This document shows, piece after piece, positions 51,550 through 59,494 of a stretch of 64,000 nt of DNA; within the stretch, counting starts at the first letter, position 1; every line of letters starts with the position of its first letter. The stretch comes from Desulfobaccales bacterium (lineage in GTDB: Bacteria; Desulfobacterota; Desulfobaccia; Desulfobaccales; 0-14-0-80-60-11), in assembly GCA_037481655.1 (NCBI GenBank), contig JBBFLF010000008.1, positions 1 through 64,000 of the forward strand. The letters run 5' to 3'. A program made the position numbers and the translations under genes. A model generated the notes under the pieces. The model saw only the letters and a program-made list of their open reading frames with translations, did no database searches and was not told the DNA's origin.

Positions 51550-53047
51550 TCTTCCTCCCAACAGAGGCGGGATTGACCCCGAAGCGGGCGCACATCACCG
51601 GGTCAGGGCCCAGGCCCTCCCCGGCCCGGAAGCGGCAGCCGCCCCGGCACTCCGCCACATATCCGCAGGCGGCGCACACCAGGTCGGTGATGGGATGGTG
51701 GACGAGGCGCCGCCAGCAGGTCTCCAGCCCCTCTCTCAGGTGTCCCAGGGGCCGGTGCGCGTAGAGACCGCACTTGGCCACCCGGCCGTCCGGCAACACC
51801 GCGCACAGGTGACGGCCGCAGGTCCAGCCCGGGGCGGCGCCGTGGGCTGCCTCCCCGAAGGCCAGGTCCAGATACGGCGCCGCCAGCTCCGGGGGCACCC
51901 AGAGATCAGGGTGCTTGGAGAGCCGACCCGAAACGCAGGGCACGTCCAGGCTCCATTCCCGCACCCCCAGCTCCCGAAGCCACCGGCCCATCTCATCCAA
52001 TTCGTGGAGATTGCCGGGATGCACCATGGTGGCCACCGAGACCGCCAAACCCCGATCCTGGGCGCGTTTCAGGCCCTCCACCGCCCGTTTCCAGGTGCCG
52101 GCCCCTCGGAGGCGGTCATGGCCCTCCATCAGGCCGTCCAGGCTCACCTGCACCTCCTGCACCCTAAGCTCCCGCACCCGCTCGGGGCTGAGCAGGGTGC
52201 CGTTGGTGAGGAGCACCGCCCGGATCTCATAATCCGGCAGGGAGCCATTGAGCTCCTGCCATTGGGAATACAGCAGGGGTTCCCCTCCTGAGAGGAGCAC
52301 CCTGAGCCCCTGCAGGTCGGTGAATTCCCGCAGCGCCGCCCGGGCCTCTGCCAACGGCAGGTCCGTGGCCCCGGCATCCCCCAGGTAGCAATGGGCGCAG
52401 CGCAGATTGCAGCGATCGGTGAGCATCAGCTCCAGGTAGCGCAGCGAGGGCACCGGCGCCGGCCGCCAGCGCAATACCCGGGGGGCGGGCTCCAGGCATA
52501 AGGCCAGGAGGGACTCCTTTAGGAGATAGTCCAAAAATTCCGGGTCCGCCTCCGTTGCCAACCCCGGGGTGGTGCCGTCGCAGCGGCTTAAGAACGCAAA
52601 CGCCTCCTCATTGACCTCGTAGAGCTCATCGGCCAGACGGTCATAGAGGCAAGGCACCTCCAGGCGCTTGAGGGAGACGTGTTCCGCCAGGCGCAGATAA
52701 GCGTGCTTCAGGGTATCCCGAAATAGCTCCTCCAGGGAGGCGGCGGACAATCGGCCCTGCACCAGCAATCCGGCCAGGGCCAGGCCTCCGCCGCAGGGCG
52801 GCGCCCCGGCCTCCCCCCGGGCAAAGTCGCAGCCATGCTGCCGGAAGGCGCAATACTGGCACAGCGCCTGCGCCACCGCCGCCATGGCCTCTGAGCCCGG
52901 CTTCGGAGCGGCCCCCTCCAAGGCCGCGGCCAGCTCCGAGCTCTCCTGGAGCAGGTGTGCCGCCACCACCCACCCGAGGCACTTCTCCGCCTCATCCCGC
53001 TCCGGGCGATAGAAAGCGCAGTAGTGACGGCAGATGCTGAGACTCAT
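51533..53047 (-). CDS. radical SAM/SPASM peptide maturase with Cys-rich N-terminus and PqqD-like RRE
   Basis: 504 residues from the ATG at 53047. Residues 5-90 are Cys-rich (CRHYC at 6-10, CQYCAF at 63-68, GCDF, PPCGGG). Residues about 125-190 resemble a PqqD-like RiPP recognition element (LYDRLADELYEVNEEAFAFL, CDGTTPGLA). The radical SAM core has CNLRCAHC (Cys213, 217, 220), a later LSGGEPLL and LLTNGTLL. The C-terminal SPASM domain has Cys410, 415, 426, 444, 458, 461, 467, 471 and 486 (CGYVAECRGGC). This is the layout of enzymes that cross-link or epimerise ribosomal peptides. A 20-codon Cys-rich peptide gene is encoded just upstream. Product unknown. Confidence 0.9.
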   Translation of the reverse strand: MSLSICRHYCAFYRPERDEAEKCLGWVVAAHLLQESSELAAALEGAAPKPGSEAMAAVAQALCQYCAFRQHGCDFARGEAGAPPCGGGLALAGLLVQGRLSAASLEELFRDTLKHAYLRLAEHVSLKRLEVPCLYDRLADELYEVNEEAFAFLSRCDGTTPGLATEADPEFLDYLLKESLLALCLEPAPRVLRWRPAPVPSLRYLELMLTDRCNLRCAHCYLGDAGATDLPLAEARAALREFTDLQGLRVLLSGGEPLLYSQWQELNGSLPDYEIRAVLLTNGTLLSPERVRELRVQEVQVSLDGLMEGHDRLRGAGTWKRAVEGLKRAQDRGLAVSVATMVHPGNLHELDEMGRWLRELGVREWSLDVPCVSGRLSKHPDLWVPPELAAPYLDLAFGEAAHGAAPGWTCGRHLCAVLPDGRVAKCGLYAHRPLGHLREGLETCWRRLVHHPITDLVCAACGYVAECRGGCRFRAGEGLGPDPVMCARFGVNPASVGRKNEKDL

Positions 53048-53092
53048 GGGAAGTTTTTGGCCCCTTGGGACGAGGGAAATTATATCAGCCAA

Positions 53093-53120
53093 TAAAAAAG
53101 GGGACGCCGGGGCGTCCCCT
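53093..53120 (-). terminator. intrinsic terminator between the peptide gene and the maturase gene
   Basis: On the minus strand AGGGGACGCC, loop CC, GGCGTCCCCT, then TTTTTTATT: 10 perfect pairs and a long T-tract. It begins 19 bases after the peptide stop and lies 45 bases before the maturase ATG. Partial read-through would give far more peptide message than enzyme message. Confidence 0.85.
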
Positions 53121-53139
53121 CGGGTCGGTCAGGTGCGAC

Positions 53140-53202
53140 TTAGCAGGACTTGGCGCACTTGCACAGGCCCTGGGAAGCCTTGGCCACTTTCTTGATCTTC
53201 AT
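53140..53202 (-). CDS. 20-residue Cys-rich precursor peptide for the radical SAM maturase
   Basis: ATG at 53202, TAA at 53140-53142. Translation: MKIKKVAKASQGLCKCAKSC. A basic leader-like half (five Lys in the first eight residues or so) is followed by a short core GLCKCAKSC with Cys at 14, 16 and 20. A strong SD (AAGGAGAGGG) stands about 8 bases upstream, the promoter is excellent and a terminator follows at once, so the small frame has every sign of an expressed gene. It is too short for normal gene callers. It resembles PqqA/MftA-type mini-precursors in scale; the Cys positions suggest thioether or metal-binding cross-links (inference). Confidence 0.75.
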   Translation of the reverse strand: MKIKKVAKASQGLCKCAKSC

Positions 53203-53230
53203 GATCCCTCTCCTTCATGGAGTTTTTCTA

Positions 53231-53259
53231 AACATAACTGTGTCAAGAGAGCCTGTCAA
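53231..53259 (-). promoter_or_regulatory. near-consensus promoter of the peptide/radical-SAM locus
   Basis: Minus strand: TTGACA (53259-53254), exactly 17 bases, TATGTT (53236-53231). A second TTGACA overlaps the spacer. Transcription should begin near 53224, 22 bases before the peptide ATG. The rest of the gap (53260-53434) shows nothing recognisable. Confidence 0.75.
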
Positions 53260-53434
53260 GTTAAAGGATGATGAGTTTCAGACCGGCGCAGGTTTTCCGG
53301 GTCAGGCCAAGCCCCTCCTCCTTTTCCCCCCGGCGCCCCTATCCCCATAAACTGCCCCGGCACCCCTTTCCTCCTTCCCTGCGCTGCCAGGCTTCCTTCC
53401 TTATGCCCCTCCCTATCCTCGCCCTTTCCACCTG

Positions 53435-54040
53435 TTAAAGGCGGATGGTCACCTGAGTGTGGGACTGGCGGGCCAGCTCCAGGAACTGGCGCAGCCGCTC
53501 CAGGCTGGCCAGCACCATGCCTTTCACCTGCAGGTGGTGCTGTTTCAGGTATTCCAGGAAGCGCTGCACTTCCGTCCGGAGGTTGCGGGCCTCATAGAGA
53601 TTGACGTCGGCCTTGAGACGCACCTGCCGGTGCTTGTCATTGAGAAGATTTAATGCCTGCCATTCCTCCAGGAGGGCCTGGAAATGAATATAGGCGGCGA
53701 TGAGCTCCCGGGCCGAGGCTGGATCCAGGGCCCCCAGCAGGCGGGCGGAGTGGCGGAAGACCGCAAATCCATTCCCCATGGCCGCCAGCCCGGCCATGGG
53801 CAAGTCTTCCATGTCCTCAGCCTTCTCCAGATCTTGGCCCACCAGGTGCTGGTAGCGTTCCCAGGCCTGGGAGAGCTCCGCCTCCAGGGCCTGAAAGAGA
53901 TTGATGAGGGTGCGGGCCTCCCGGGCTGCCCGCTCCCGGGCCAGGTGCCGGGCGGCGGCCGCCGCCACCCCCCGCCCCCCGAGAATGGCCCCCAGCACTC
54001 CTCCCCCCAGGGCCGCCAGCAGCGCAACCAAGGCGTCCAT
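53435..54040 (-). CDS. membrane-anchored helical protein of unknown function
   Basis: 201 residues from the ATG at 54040; the open frame further right runs through a repeat. N-terminal membrane segment MDALVALLAALGGGVLGAILGGRGVAAAAA, then long helices (ARTLINLFQALEAELSQAWERYQHLV, VNLYEARNLRTEVQRFLEYLKQHHLQ). The arrangement is that of a small anchored coiled-coil protein. No motif recognised. It lies upstream of the RiPP-like locus on the same strand but the promoter in between separates them. Confidence 0.65.
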   Translation of the reverse strand: MDALVALLAALGGGVLGAILGGRGVAAAAARHLARERAAREARTLINLFQALEAELSQAWERYQHLVGQDLEKAEDMEDLPMAGLAAMGNGFAVFRHSARLLGALDPASARELIAAYIHFQALLEEWQALNLLNDKHRQVRLKADVNLYEARNLRTEVQRFLEYLKQHHLQVKGMVLASLERLRQFLELARQSHTQVTIRL

Positions 54041-54094
54041 GCCCTCTTCTTCGGCCACCGGAGAGGAAAGCTTTACGAAGGAATGAGTGGAAGT

Positions 54095-54215
54095 GTCTGG
54101 GGGAGGGGCCAGGGGCCGTGGGCCCCTGCCCCTCCCCCAGAGCCCACACCCCAACCCCACAAGGAGGGATGGGGAGGGGGTTTGAGAGTATGGCGGAGGA
54201 TTGCGACCCCCCGGC
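54095..54215. repeat. G/C-skewed intergenic repeat, copy 9 (best palindrome)
   Basis: CTGGGGGAGGGGCCAGGGGCC, loop GTG, GGCCCCTGCCCCTCCCCCAG (54097-54140), then CCCACACCCCAACCCCACAAGGAGGGATGGGGAGGGGG and a second short C/G palindrome. It shows the same order as copy 5: palindrome, CCAACCCC centre, G-rich arm. Confidence 0.8.
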
Positions 54216-54228
54216 CTCCCCTCAATTC

Positions 54229-54594
54229 TCAGATCACGGAACCCCGCTCCAGCAGGTCTTCCAGAAGCTTGGAGGAATAGCCGTAGTGCATGGAGGGGGG
54301 TTTGGCCGCCGGTTCCTGGCGGTTTTGGCGGGGGGGAGCCGGCCGCCGGGGCAACTTTACCGGCTCCAGGTGCACCGGCACCGGGGATTTGCTCTTCACG
54401 AACCCGGCCCGGTAGCCGAAGATGTCAAAGACGGTGCCCTCCTGGAACCAGCCCAGGTGCTTGCCGTTCCAGCCGTAGAGCTTGTCCTGGTAAATGTAGG
54501 CCACCGGCCGGCCGTCCCAGGTGTAGATGGATTCCCCGTCCTCGGCGATGTAGGCCACCGGCTTGCCTTCCCGGTTATAGAGGGTTGTGTCCAT
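54229..54594 (-). CDS. small beta-repeat protein (4-fold beta-flower-like)
   Basis: 121 residues. Four successive short repeats: TLYNREGKPVAYI, SIYTWDGRPVAYI, KLYGWNGKHLGWF, TVFDIFGYRAGFV. Each has an aromatic, a turn with G and a hydrophobic strand, giving a small closed beta structure known as the 4-fold beta flower. The rest is Pro/Arg-rich linker (RRPAPPRQNRQEPAAKPP) and a short C-terminal helix. No enzymatic motif; likely ligand- or protein-binding. Related domains occur in bacterial cell-surface or toxin-associated proteins, but no such context exists here. Confidence 0.75.
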   Translation of the reverse strand: MDTTLYNREGKPVAYIAEDGESIYTWDGRPVAYIYQDKLYGWNGKHLGWFQEGTVFDIFGYRAGFVKSKSPVPVHLEPVKLPRRPAPPRQNRQEPAAKPPSMHYGYSSKLLEDLLERGSVI

Positions 54595-54645
54595 GGCAGC
54601 GTCACCGTTGATCCCACCGGTGGTCCCGGGCGCCCCGGTTGGGGG

Positions 54646-55083
54646 TCATTTCTCCTCCGCCAGGCGGCTGTGCTCGATTTTCATGCAGCGATCCATCACC
54701 ACCAAAAGCCCGGCATCCCGGGCTCTGGCCCCGGAGACCGGCTCCGCCAGCCCCAATTGCATCCATACCGCCTTGGCGCCCATGGCGATGGCCTCCTCCA
54801 CCACCCCGGGGATGGCCTCCACGTTGCGGAAGATATCCACCACCTCCACCGGGAAGGGCACGTCTTTGAGGCTGGGATAGCAGCGCTCCCCCAGGATCTC
54901 GGAGCAGCCGGGCCGAACCGGCACGATGCGGTAGCCGTGCTCCTTGAGATAGCGGGCCACCTGGTAGCTGGGCCGGTCGGGCTGCGGGGACAAGCCCACC
55001 ACTGCCACCACCCGGTAGTCCTGGAGGATCTGGCGGATGATCTCCGGGGTGCTGTGCCAGGTTTCCTGCGTCTCTGCCGTCAT
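54646..55083 (-). CDS. CoA-binding (Rossmann) protein, YccU-like
   Basis: 145 residues from the ATG at 55083 (SD GGAGGG). The fold is VVAVVGLSPQPDRPSYQVARYLKEHGYRIVPVRPG, then VPFPVEVVDIFRNVEAIPGVVEEAIAMGAKAVWMQLG and LLVVMDRCMKIEH: the CoA-binding domain found alone in YccU-type proteins. The family binds CoA or acyl-CoA; its physiological role is unclear. It ends about 50 bases before the beta-flower gene on the same strand. Confidence 0.88.
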   Translation of the reverse strand: MTAETQETWHSTPEIIRQILQDYRVVAVVGLSPQPDRPSYQVARYLKEHGYRIVPVRPGCSEILGERCYPSLKDVPFPVEVVDIFRNVEAIPGVVEEAIAMGAKAVWMQLGLAEPVSGARARDAGLLVVMDRCMKIEHSRLAEEK

Positions 55084-55164
55084 TGCAACCCTCCGCCCCC
55101 GTTTTGAGGGCATACGATACGGGATGCAGCCCCATGACCCGCGGCCTGCCCGTTCCCCTCCGCC

Positions 55165-55953
55165 TCAGGTGGCTGCCGGCACCGCCTCCTGGGGAGCCAG
55201 GGACAGGCTCTTGTCGTCGGAAATCTTGAAGACCATCTTGATGTATTTATAGCCGAAGCGCAACAGCTCCAGGTCGTCCTCCCAGATGCGCTGCTGGGTA
55301 TCGTCGTCCACCTGGAAGATGGTGAGGAAGCGGCTCTTGAAGATAAAGCGCCGGAACTGATCCAAGTCATACATGACCATGTAGAACAGGTCCTGCTCCC
55401 TCTCGGTGATGTCCGGCTTGCCGAAGCTGGAGCGCCTCAGCATCATGGCCTTCCATTCCCGGTTCATCTCGTCGTAGTAGTCCGCGCCCTGGTCCTTGCG
55501 CCAGGTCTCCACGTTCCACTCGTCCTGCTCCTCAAAGCCCTTGCAGTGAGGCTCCCGCACCAGGAAATAGAACTCATCCAGGCCCTCTTCGGTGATGAGC
55601 ACCCCCTGGCCCACCGGATAATAGCGGCAGGTGGCGGGACGATCGCTGTACACCAGGCAGCCGGTGACCGGCCGCACAAAGGGACACTTGCCGCCGTAGC
55701 GGGGCATGTCCATGATCACCAGGGGGAGGCCCGACTGCTCATGCTCCTCCCGGCGGGTATAGCGCTCCAGGAAATCCCCGGAGTCAATCCCCAGCCGGCC
55801 TTTGAGGCGCAGGATGTCGTAAGGGGTGAGGATGATGGTGGTCCTGCCGCAGCACTCGGTGAAACAGGGCACCCCGGGGTGGCACTTGAAGCGGAAGCGG
55901 CTCTCCGGGGTCATCTTCACCGGCCGCACCACCTTCATGTTCAGATCAACCAT
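55165..55953 (-). CDS. YkgJ-family CxxxCxxCC Fe-S/zinc cluster protein
   Basis: 262 residues from the ATG at 55953 (SD GAGGAAC). Cys cluster FKCHPGVPCFTECCGRTTI near 23-36, then ILTPYDILRLKGRLGI, KCPFVRPVTGCLVYSDRPATCRYYPVG and HCKGFEEQDEW: the full YkgJ pattern of about eight conserved cysteines plus the CRYYP motif. The family probably binds an Fe-S cluster or zinc; members often sit near flagellar or sulfur-energy genes. It lies next to the qmo operon on the same strand but is separated by the qmo terminator. The C-terminal 120 residues are helical and specific to this branch. Confidence 0.85.
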   Translation of the reverse strand: MVDLNMKVVRPVKMTPESRFRFKCHPGVPCFTECCGRTTIILTPYDILRLKGRLGIDSGDFLERYTRREEHEQSGLPLVIMDMPRYGGKCPFVRPVTGCLVYSDRPATCRYYPVGQGVLITEEGLDEFYFLVREPHCKGFEEQDEWNVETWRKDQGADYYDEMNREWKAMMLRRSSFGKPDITEREQDLFYMVMYDLDQFRRFIFKSRFLTIFQVDDDTQQRIWEDDLELLRFGYKYIKMVFKISDDKSLSLAPQEAVPAAT

Positions 55954-56105
55954 GGTCGTGTTCCTCAGGTCAGACTTCTGAAGTTCAACAAGGAGCAGCG
56001 CCGGGGCTTCCTGCCCACCATCGCCGCTGGATGAGGAAAACCGGGGTTGTGAGCTCCGGCTTCGGGTTTGTCTTATTGTACCGGAACCGAAAAGAAAGTG
56101 CCCGT

Positions 56106-56137
56106 AAAAAAGGGGGAAGGGCGCCACCGGCTTCCCC
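56106..56137 (-). terminator. terminator of the qmo operon
   Basis: On the minus strand GGGGAAG ... CTTCCCC (56137-56113) with a GC-rich inner loop, followed by a TTTTTT tract (56111-56106). A second palindrome CCCCGGGG / CCCCGGGG lies just upstream of it (about 56157-56182). Confidence 0.75.
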
Positions 56138-56201
56138 TCCCCCGTCATCCCATCTTCCCCGGGGCGACAACCAGCCCCGGGGCACGACCAACTTCCCTTG
56201 C

Positions 56202-57314
56202 TTAGAACCCGCGACCGGACATGCGGGCATACAACATGGCCACGGTGCGGTAGACCAGGTGCGCCATCTTGGTGTAGGGCGCAAAGAAGAACAGGATGAA
56301 CACGCTGGTCAGGTGCAGGAAATATACCGGATAGGCCAGGGAGGCAATCCCGGTAAGCCGGAAGAGCCAGGAGGCCGCGCCGGTGATCCCCACCGCCGCC
56401 ACGATGTAGATAAGCTGCCAGTCAAAGTAGGTGCCGAAGCCCGCCTTGTCGGCGTTGGCCTGCCGGGCCACAATGATCTGGTAGATGCCGTAGATCAAGA
56501 GCGCCGTGCCCAGCAGGGCCAACATCTTGAAGGGGCTGAAGAAGGGATAGGGCCCCGGCCAATGGAAGACCCACTCCCTCACAAAGGCCCACGCGGTCAC
56601 CAACCCCAGGGTGATGAAGCCGAAGAGCACCAGCAGGTGGTTGAGGCTGCGGGCGTAAGTGGTTTCACATTTCTTGAAACGGTTGTGCAGGAGAATGTCC
56701 TGGAGCACCGGGATCAGGTTCGCCAGCACGCCCCCCTGCAGTTTCACCGCCCAGGGGCTGGTGTTGATGTCCCGCCAGTAGCGGATGACCCCCTGGGCCA
56801 GGACGAAGACCGCAAAGCCCGCCGCGGCCATGAAGATGATGTCCACCATCCACCAGGGGAACATCTTGGAAAAGACGATGGGCCCCTCGGGGATGGCCAG
56901 GCGGCCGGTGATTTTAAGAGCAGCCAGGAGGAGCAGCACCGGGAAGCCCACCAAGAGGGGCAGGAAGCGGATGTCCCCCACCATGCGGGCCAGCTGCGGC
57001 GGGATGGCATAATTTTCGATGCACATCTGCCTCAGCACCCCCAGCACCTCTCCGGGCTTGGCGCCCCGGGGGCAATGGACCGTGCAGTCACTGCACTGAT
57101 GGCAGAGCCAGATGTCCGGGCTCTTGATGACGTCCTTGATCCCCCACTGGGCCTGGAGCATCTCCTTGCGGGGGAAGGGATGGTTTTCCGGGGTCAGATT
57201 GCAGACCACGGAACAGGTATCGCACTGATAGCACTTCTTGGCGTCCTGCCCCCCGGCGGCCATGATCCGCTGGACGAACTTCAGATCCGGTTTGATGAGG
57301 ATTTCGTCAGCCAT
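56202..57314 (-). CDS. qmoC: quinone-interacting membrane-bound oxidoreductase subunit C
   Basis: 370 residues. N-terminal HdrC-like ferredoxin domain with two [4Fe-4S] motifs, CYQCDTCSVVCNLTP and CHQCSDCTVHCPRG. A HdrE/NarI-like membrane part begins near 115 with about six spans (FLPLLVGFPVLLLLAAL, HLLVLFGFITLGLVTAWAFV). It carries heme b and links the quinone pool to QmoAB, which passes electrons to APS reductase. The gene order qmoABC downstream of aprBA is conserved among sulfate reducers. Final gene of the operon, terminator at 56106-56137. Confidence 0.96.
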   Translation of the reverse strand: MADEILIKPDLKFVQRIMAAGGQDAKKCYQCDTCSVVCNLTPENHPFPRKEMLQAQWGIKDVIKSPDIWLCHQCSDCTVHCPRGAKPGEVLGVLRQMCIENYAIPPQLARMVGDIRFLPLLVGFPVLLLLAALKITGRLAIPEGPIVFSKMFPWWMVDIIFMAAAGFAVFVLAQGVIRYWRDINTSPWAVKLQGGVLANLIPVLQDILLHNRFKKCETTYARSLNHLLVLFGFITLGLVTAWAFVREWVFHWPGPYPFFSPFKMLALLGTALLIYGIYQIIVARQANADKAGFGTYFDWQLIYIVAAVGITGAASWLFRLTGIASLAYPVYFLHLTSVFILFFFAPYTKMAHLVYRTVAMLYARMSGRGF

Positions 57315-57326
57315 GGATCATACCTC

Positions 57327-59492
57327 CTAAAATTCCTTGAAGGGGTTGGGGCCGATTTCTCTCACCCGGTCCACAAACTCCTGCAGGAGGGCGGGCAGGC
57401 GATCGAACTCGGAGATGGCGATCTGGAACTGCTGCACCCGGTCGGCTTCCAGCCCCAGCTTGTCCAGGGTTTCCGAGAGCTTGGTGAGCCGGTAGGCGCA
57501 CAGCTCGCTCCCCTTGGCGAAGTGGCACTGGTAGTCGTCCCCGTATTTGCAGCCCAAAAGCACCAAGCCATCCACCCCCCGGGAGAGGGCGTCGGACACC
57601 CACACCAGGTTGAAGGAGCCCATGCAGCGCAAGGGGATGAAGCGGATGTTGGGCGGCAGCTTCAGCCGATGCTGGGCCAGGGCGTCCAGGGCCGGGTAGG
57701 CGTCGTTTTCGCACACCAGCCCCACGATCATGAAGGGTGCCTTGGGATCCTCTTCGTCCTCGATCTCCTGCACCTCGATGGCCTTGATCATGGAGCCGAT
57801 GATGTCCACGCTGTAGTCCTTGAAGTTGACGATGCGCTCCGGACAGGCCCCCATGCAGGTGGCGCAGCGCCGGCAGCGGTTGATCTTGTAGAAGGGCGTG
57901 CCCTTCTCGTCCTCTTCAATGGCGCCGAAGGGGCATTCCTCGGTGCAGCGCTTGCACTGGGTGCAGCGTTGCATGAAGGGATCCGGGAAGGTGATGTCCC
58001 AGGCCCGGGGATGCACCGCCATGCCCGCCTCGATGTGCTGCAGGGCCTGGATGGCCTTCATGGCCGCGCCGGCGCCGTCTTCGATGGCCGCCGGCAGCCG
58101 CATGGCCTGCCGCACCGCGCCCGCGGCGTAGATGGCCGTCCGCCGGGTCTCATATTGGAAGCAGATGAAGTTGGAGTCGGCAAAGCCGTTGAACAGGTCC
58201 AGATCCGGCAAGCCCGGGCCCTGGCGGTAATCCAGGTTGATGACCGGGTTGTCCGCCGTGGCCGGCACCATGCCGGTGGCCAACACCACCATATCCGCCT
58301 CAAAGGCCACGTTCTGGCCCAGGAGGCTGTCGGTGGCCTTCACCAGGAGCTTGCCGCCTTTGGGCTCCACCCCGGTGACCTCGGCCTTGGTGAGCATGAC
58401 GCCCGGGTCGCTTTGGGCTTCCTTGTAGAAGAGCTCCGCCACCCCCGGCACCCGCATGTCCTTGTAGAGGATCATGGCCACCGCCTCGGGATTCTGCTGG
58501 CGCACATAGAGGGCCTGCTTCAGGCTGGTGGCGCAGCAGAAATCGGAGCAGTAGGGCAGATGCTCCGGATCCCGAGAGCCGGCGCACTGGATGAAGACCA
58601 CGTTCTGGGGCACCTTGCCGTCCGAAGGCCGGGTGATCTGGCCTTTCTTGGCCATCTCCTCCAGCTCCACGTTGGTGACCACATCCGGAGAGAGACCATA
58701 GCCCAGCTTGTCCAGCTTGCTGGCGTCATAGGGGCGCCAGCCTGCGGCCAGCACAATGGCGCCCACCCGGAAGGTCTCCTCCTCGCCGTTGCGGTTGACG
58801 GTGATGTCCAGCAGGCCCGGCTGGCCGGCGGAGGTGATCACCTCGGTGTTGGTCATCACCTTGATCTTGGGCTCGGCCAGGACCTCTTTCACCAAGGCGT
58901 GCACCGGGGAATCCACCAGGGAGGAATAGGGGTAGCTGGTAGGGGTGGACTTGAAGATCTTGGCCCCATAGCCGCCCAGCTGCGCCTCTTTCTCCACCAG
59001 CACCACCGGATAGCCCTGCCGGGCCGCGGTCAAGGCCGCGGACAGGCCCGCCGCGCCGCCACCGATGACCAGGATGGTCTTGGAGATCTCCTCGGTCTGC
59101 CAGGGCTCCGGCAGGTCCGCCTTTTTGATCTTGGCCGCGCCCATGCGGAGATAGTCCTCCGCCAGCATCTGGGTGGGCTCGTCGTTGGGCTCCTGGGTCC
59201 AGGCCACCAGCTCCCGGAGATTGACCCGCTCCACCAGGACGCCGGGGAAGTCGAACTCCTCGTACTTCACCCGGGGCGAGCAGGCGGCGATGAGCACGCA
59301 GTTGACGCCTTCGGCGATGTCGTTCTTGATCATCTCCAGGCCGTCGGGGCTGCAGAGGATGTCGTGCTCCTTGACCTCCGGGATCTTCCCTTCCTTTTTG
59401 GTGATCTTGGCGAGACTCTCGAAGTTCAGGGCGGCCCCGATGCCACAGCCTTTGCACAGATATGCCGCGTATTTCCGTTCTTCCAGTGCCAT
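57327..59492 (-). CDS. qmoB: Qmo complex subunit B (HdrA- and MvhD-like flavoprotein)
   Basis: 721 residues. Starts MALEERKYAAYLCKGCGIG. The flavin motif is VIGGGAAGLSAALTAARQG (near 140). Central HdrA-type Fe-S region includes QCAGSRDPEHLPYCSDFCC and TQCKRCTEECPFGAIEED / CRRCATCMGACPERIV ferredoxin clusters. The C-terminal 150 residues (VGLVCENDAYPALDALAQ, RCMGSFNLVWVSDALSRGVDGLVLLGC) are MvhD-like. QmoB is a cytoplasmic-side electron-transfer subunit between QmoC and AprAB. It overlaps no gene; qmoA ends 2 bases before it. Confidence 0.96.
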   Translation of the reverse strand: MALEERKYAAYLCKGCGIGAALNFESLAKITKKEGKIPEVKEHDILCSPDGLEMIKNDIAEGVNCVLIAACSPRVKYEEFDFPGVLVERVNLRELVAWTQEPNDEPTQMLAEDYLRMGAAKIKKADLPEPWQTEEISKTILVIGGGAAGLSAALTAARQGYPVVLVEKEAQLGGYGAKIFKSTPTSYPYSSLVDSPVHALVKEVLAEPKIKVMTNTEVITSAGQPGLLDITVNRNGEEETFRVGAIVLAAGWRPYDASKLDKLGYGLSPDVVTNVELEEMAKKGQITRPSDGKVPQNVVFIQCAGSRDPEHLPYCSDFCCATSLKQALYVRQQNPEAVAMILYKDMRVPGVAELFYKEAQSDPGVMLTKAEVTGVEPKGGKLLVKATDSLLGQNVAFEADMVVLATGMVPATADNPVINLDYRQGPGLPDLDLFNGFADSNFICFQYETRRTAIYAAGAVRQAMRLPAAIEDGAGAAMKAIQALQHIEAGMAVHPRAWDITFPDPFMQRCTQCKRCTEECPFGAIEEDEKGTPFYKINRCRRCATCMGACPERIVNFKDYSVDIIGSMIKAIEVQEIEDEEDPKAPFMIVGLVCENDAYPALDALAQHRLKLPPNIRFIPLRCMGSFNLVWVSDALSRGVDGLVLLGCKYGDDYQCHFAKGSELCAYRLTKLSETLDKLGLEADRVQQFQIAISEFDRLPALLQEFVDRVREIGPNPFKEF

Positions 59493-59494
59493 GA

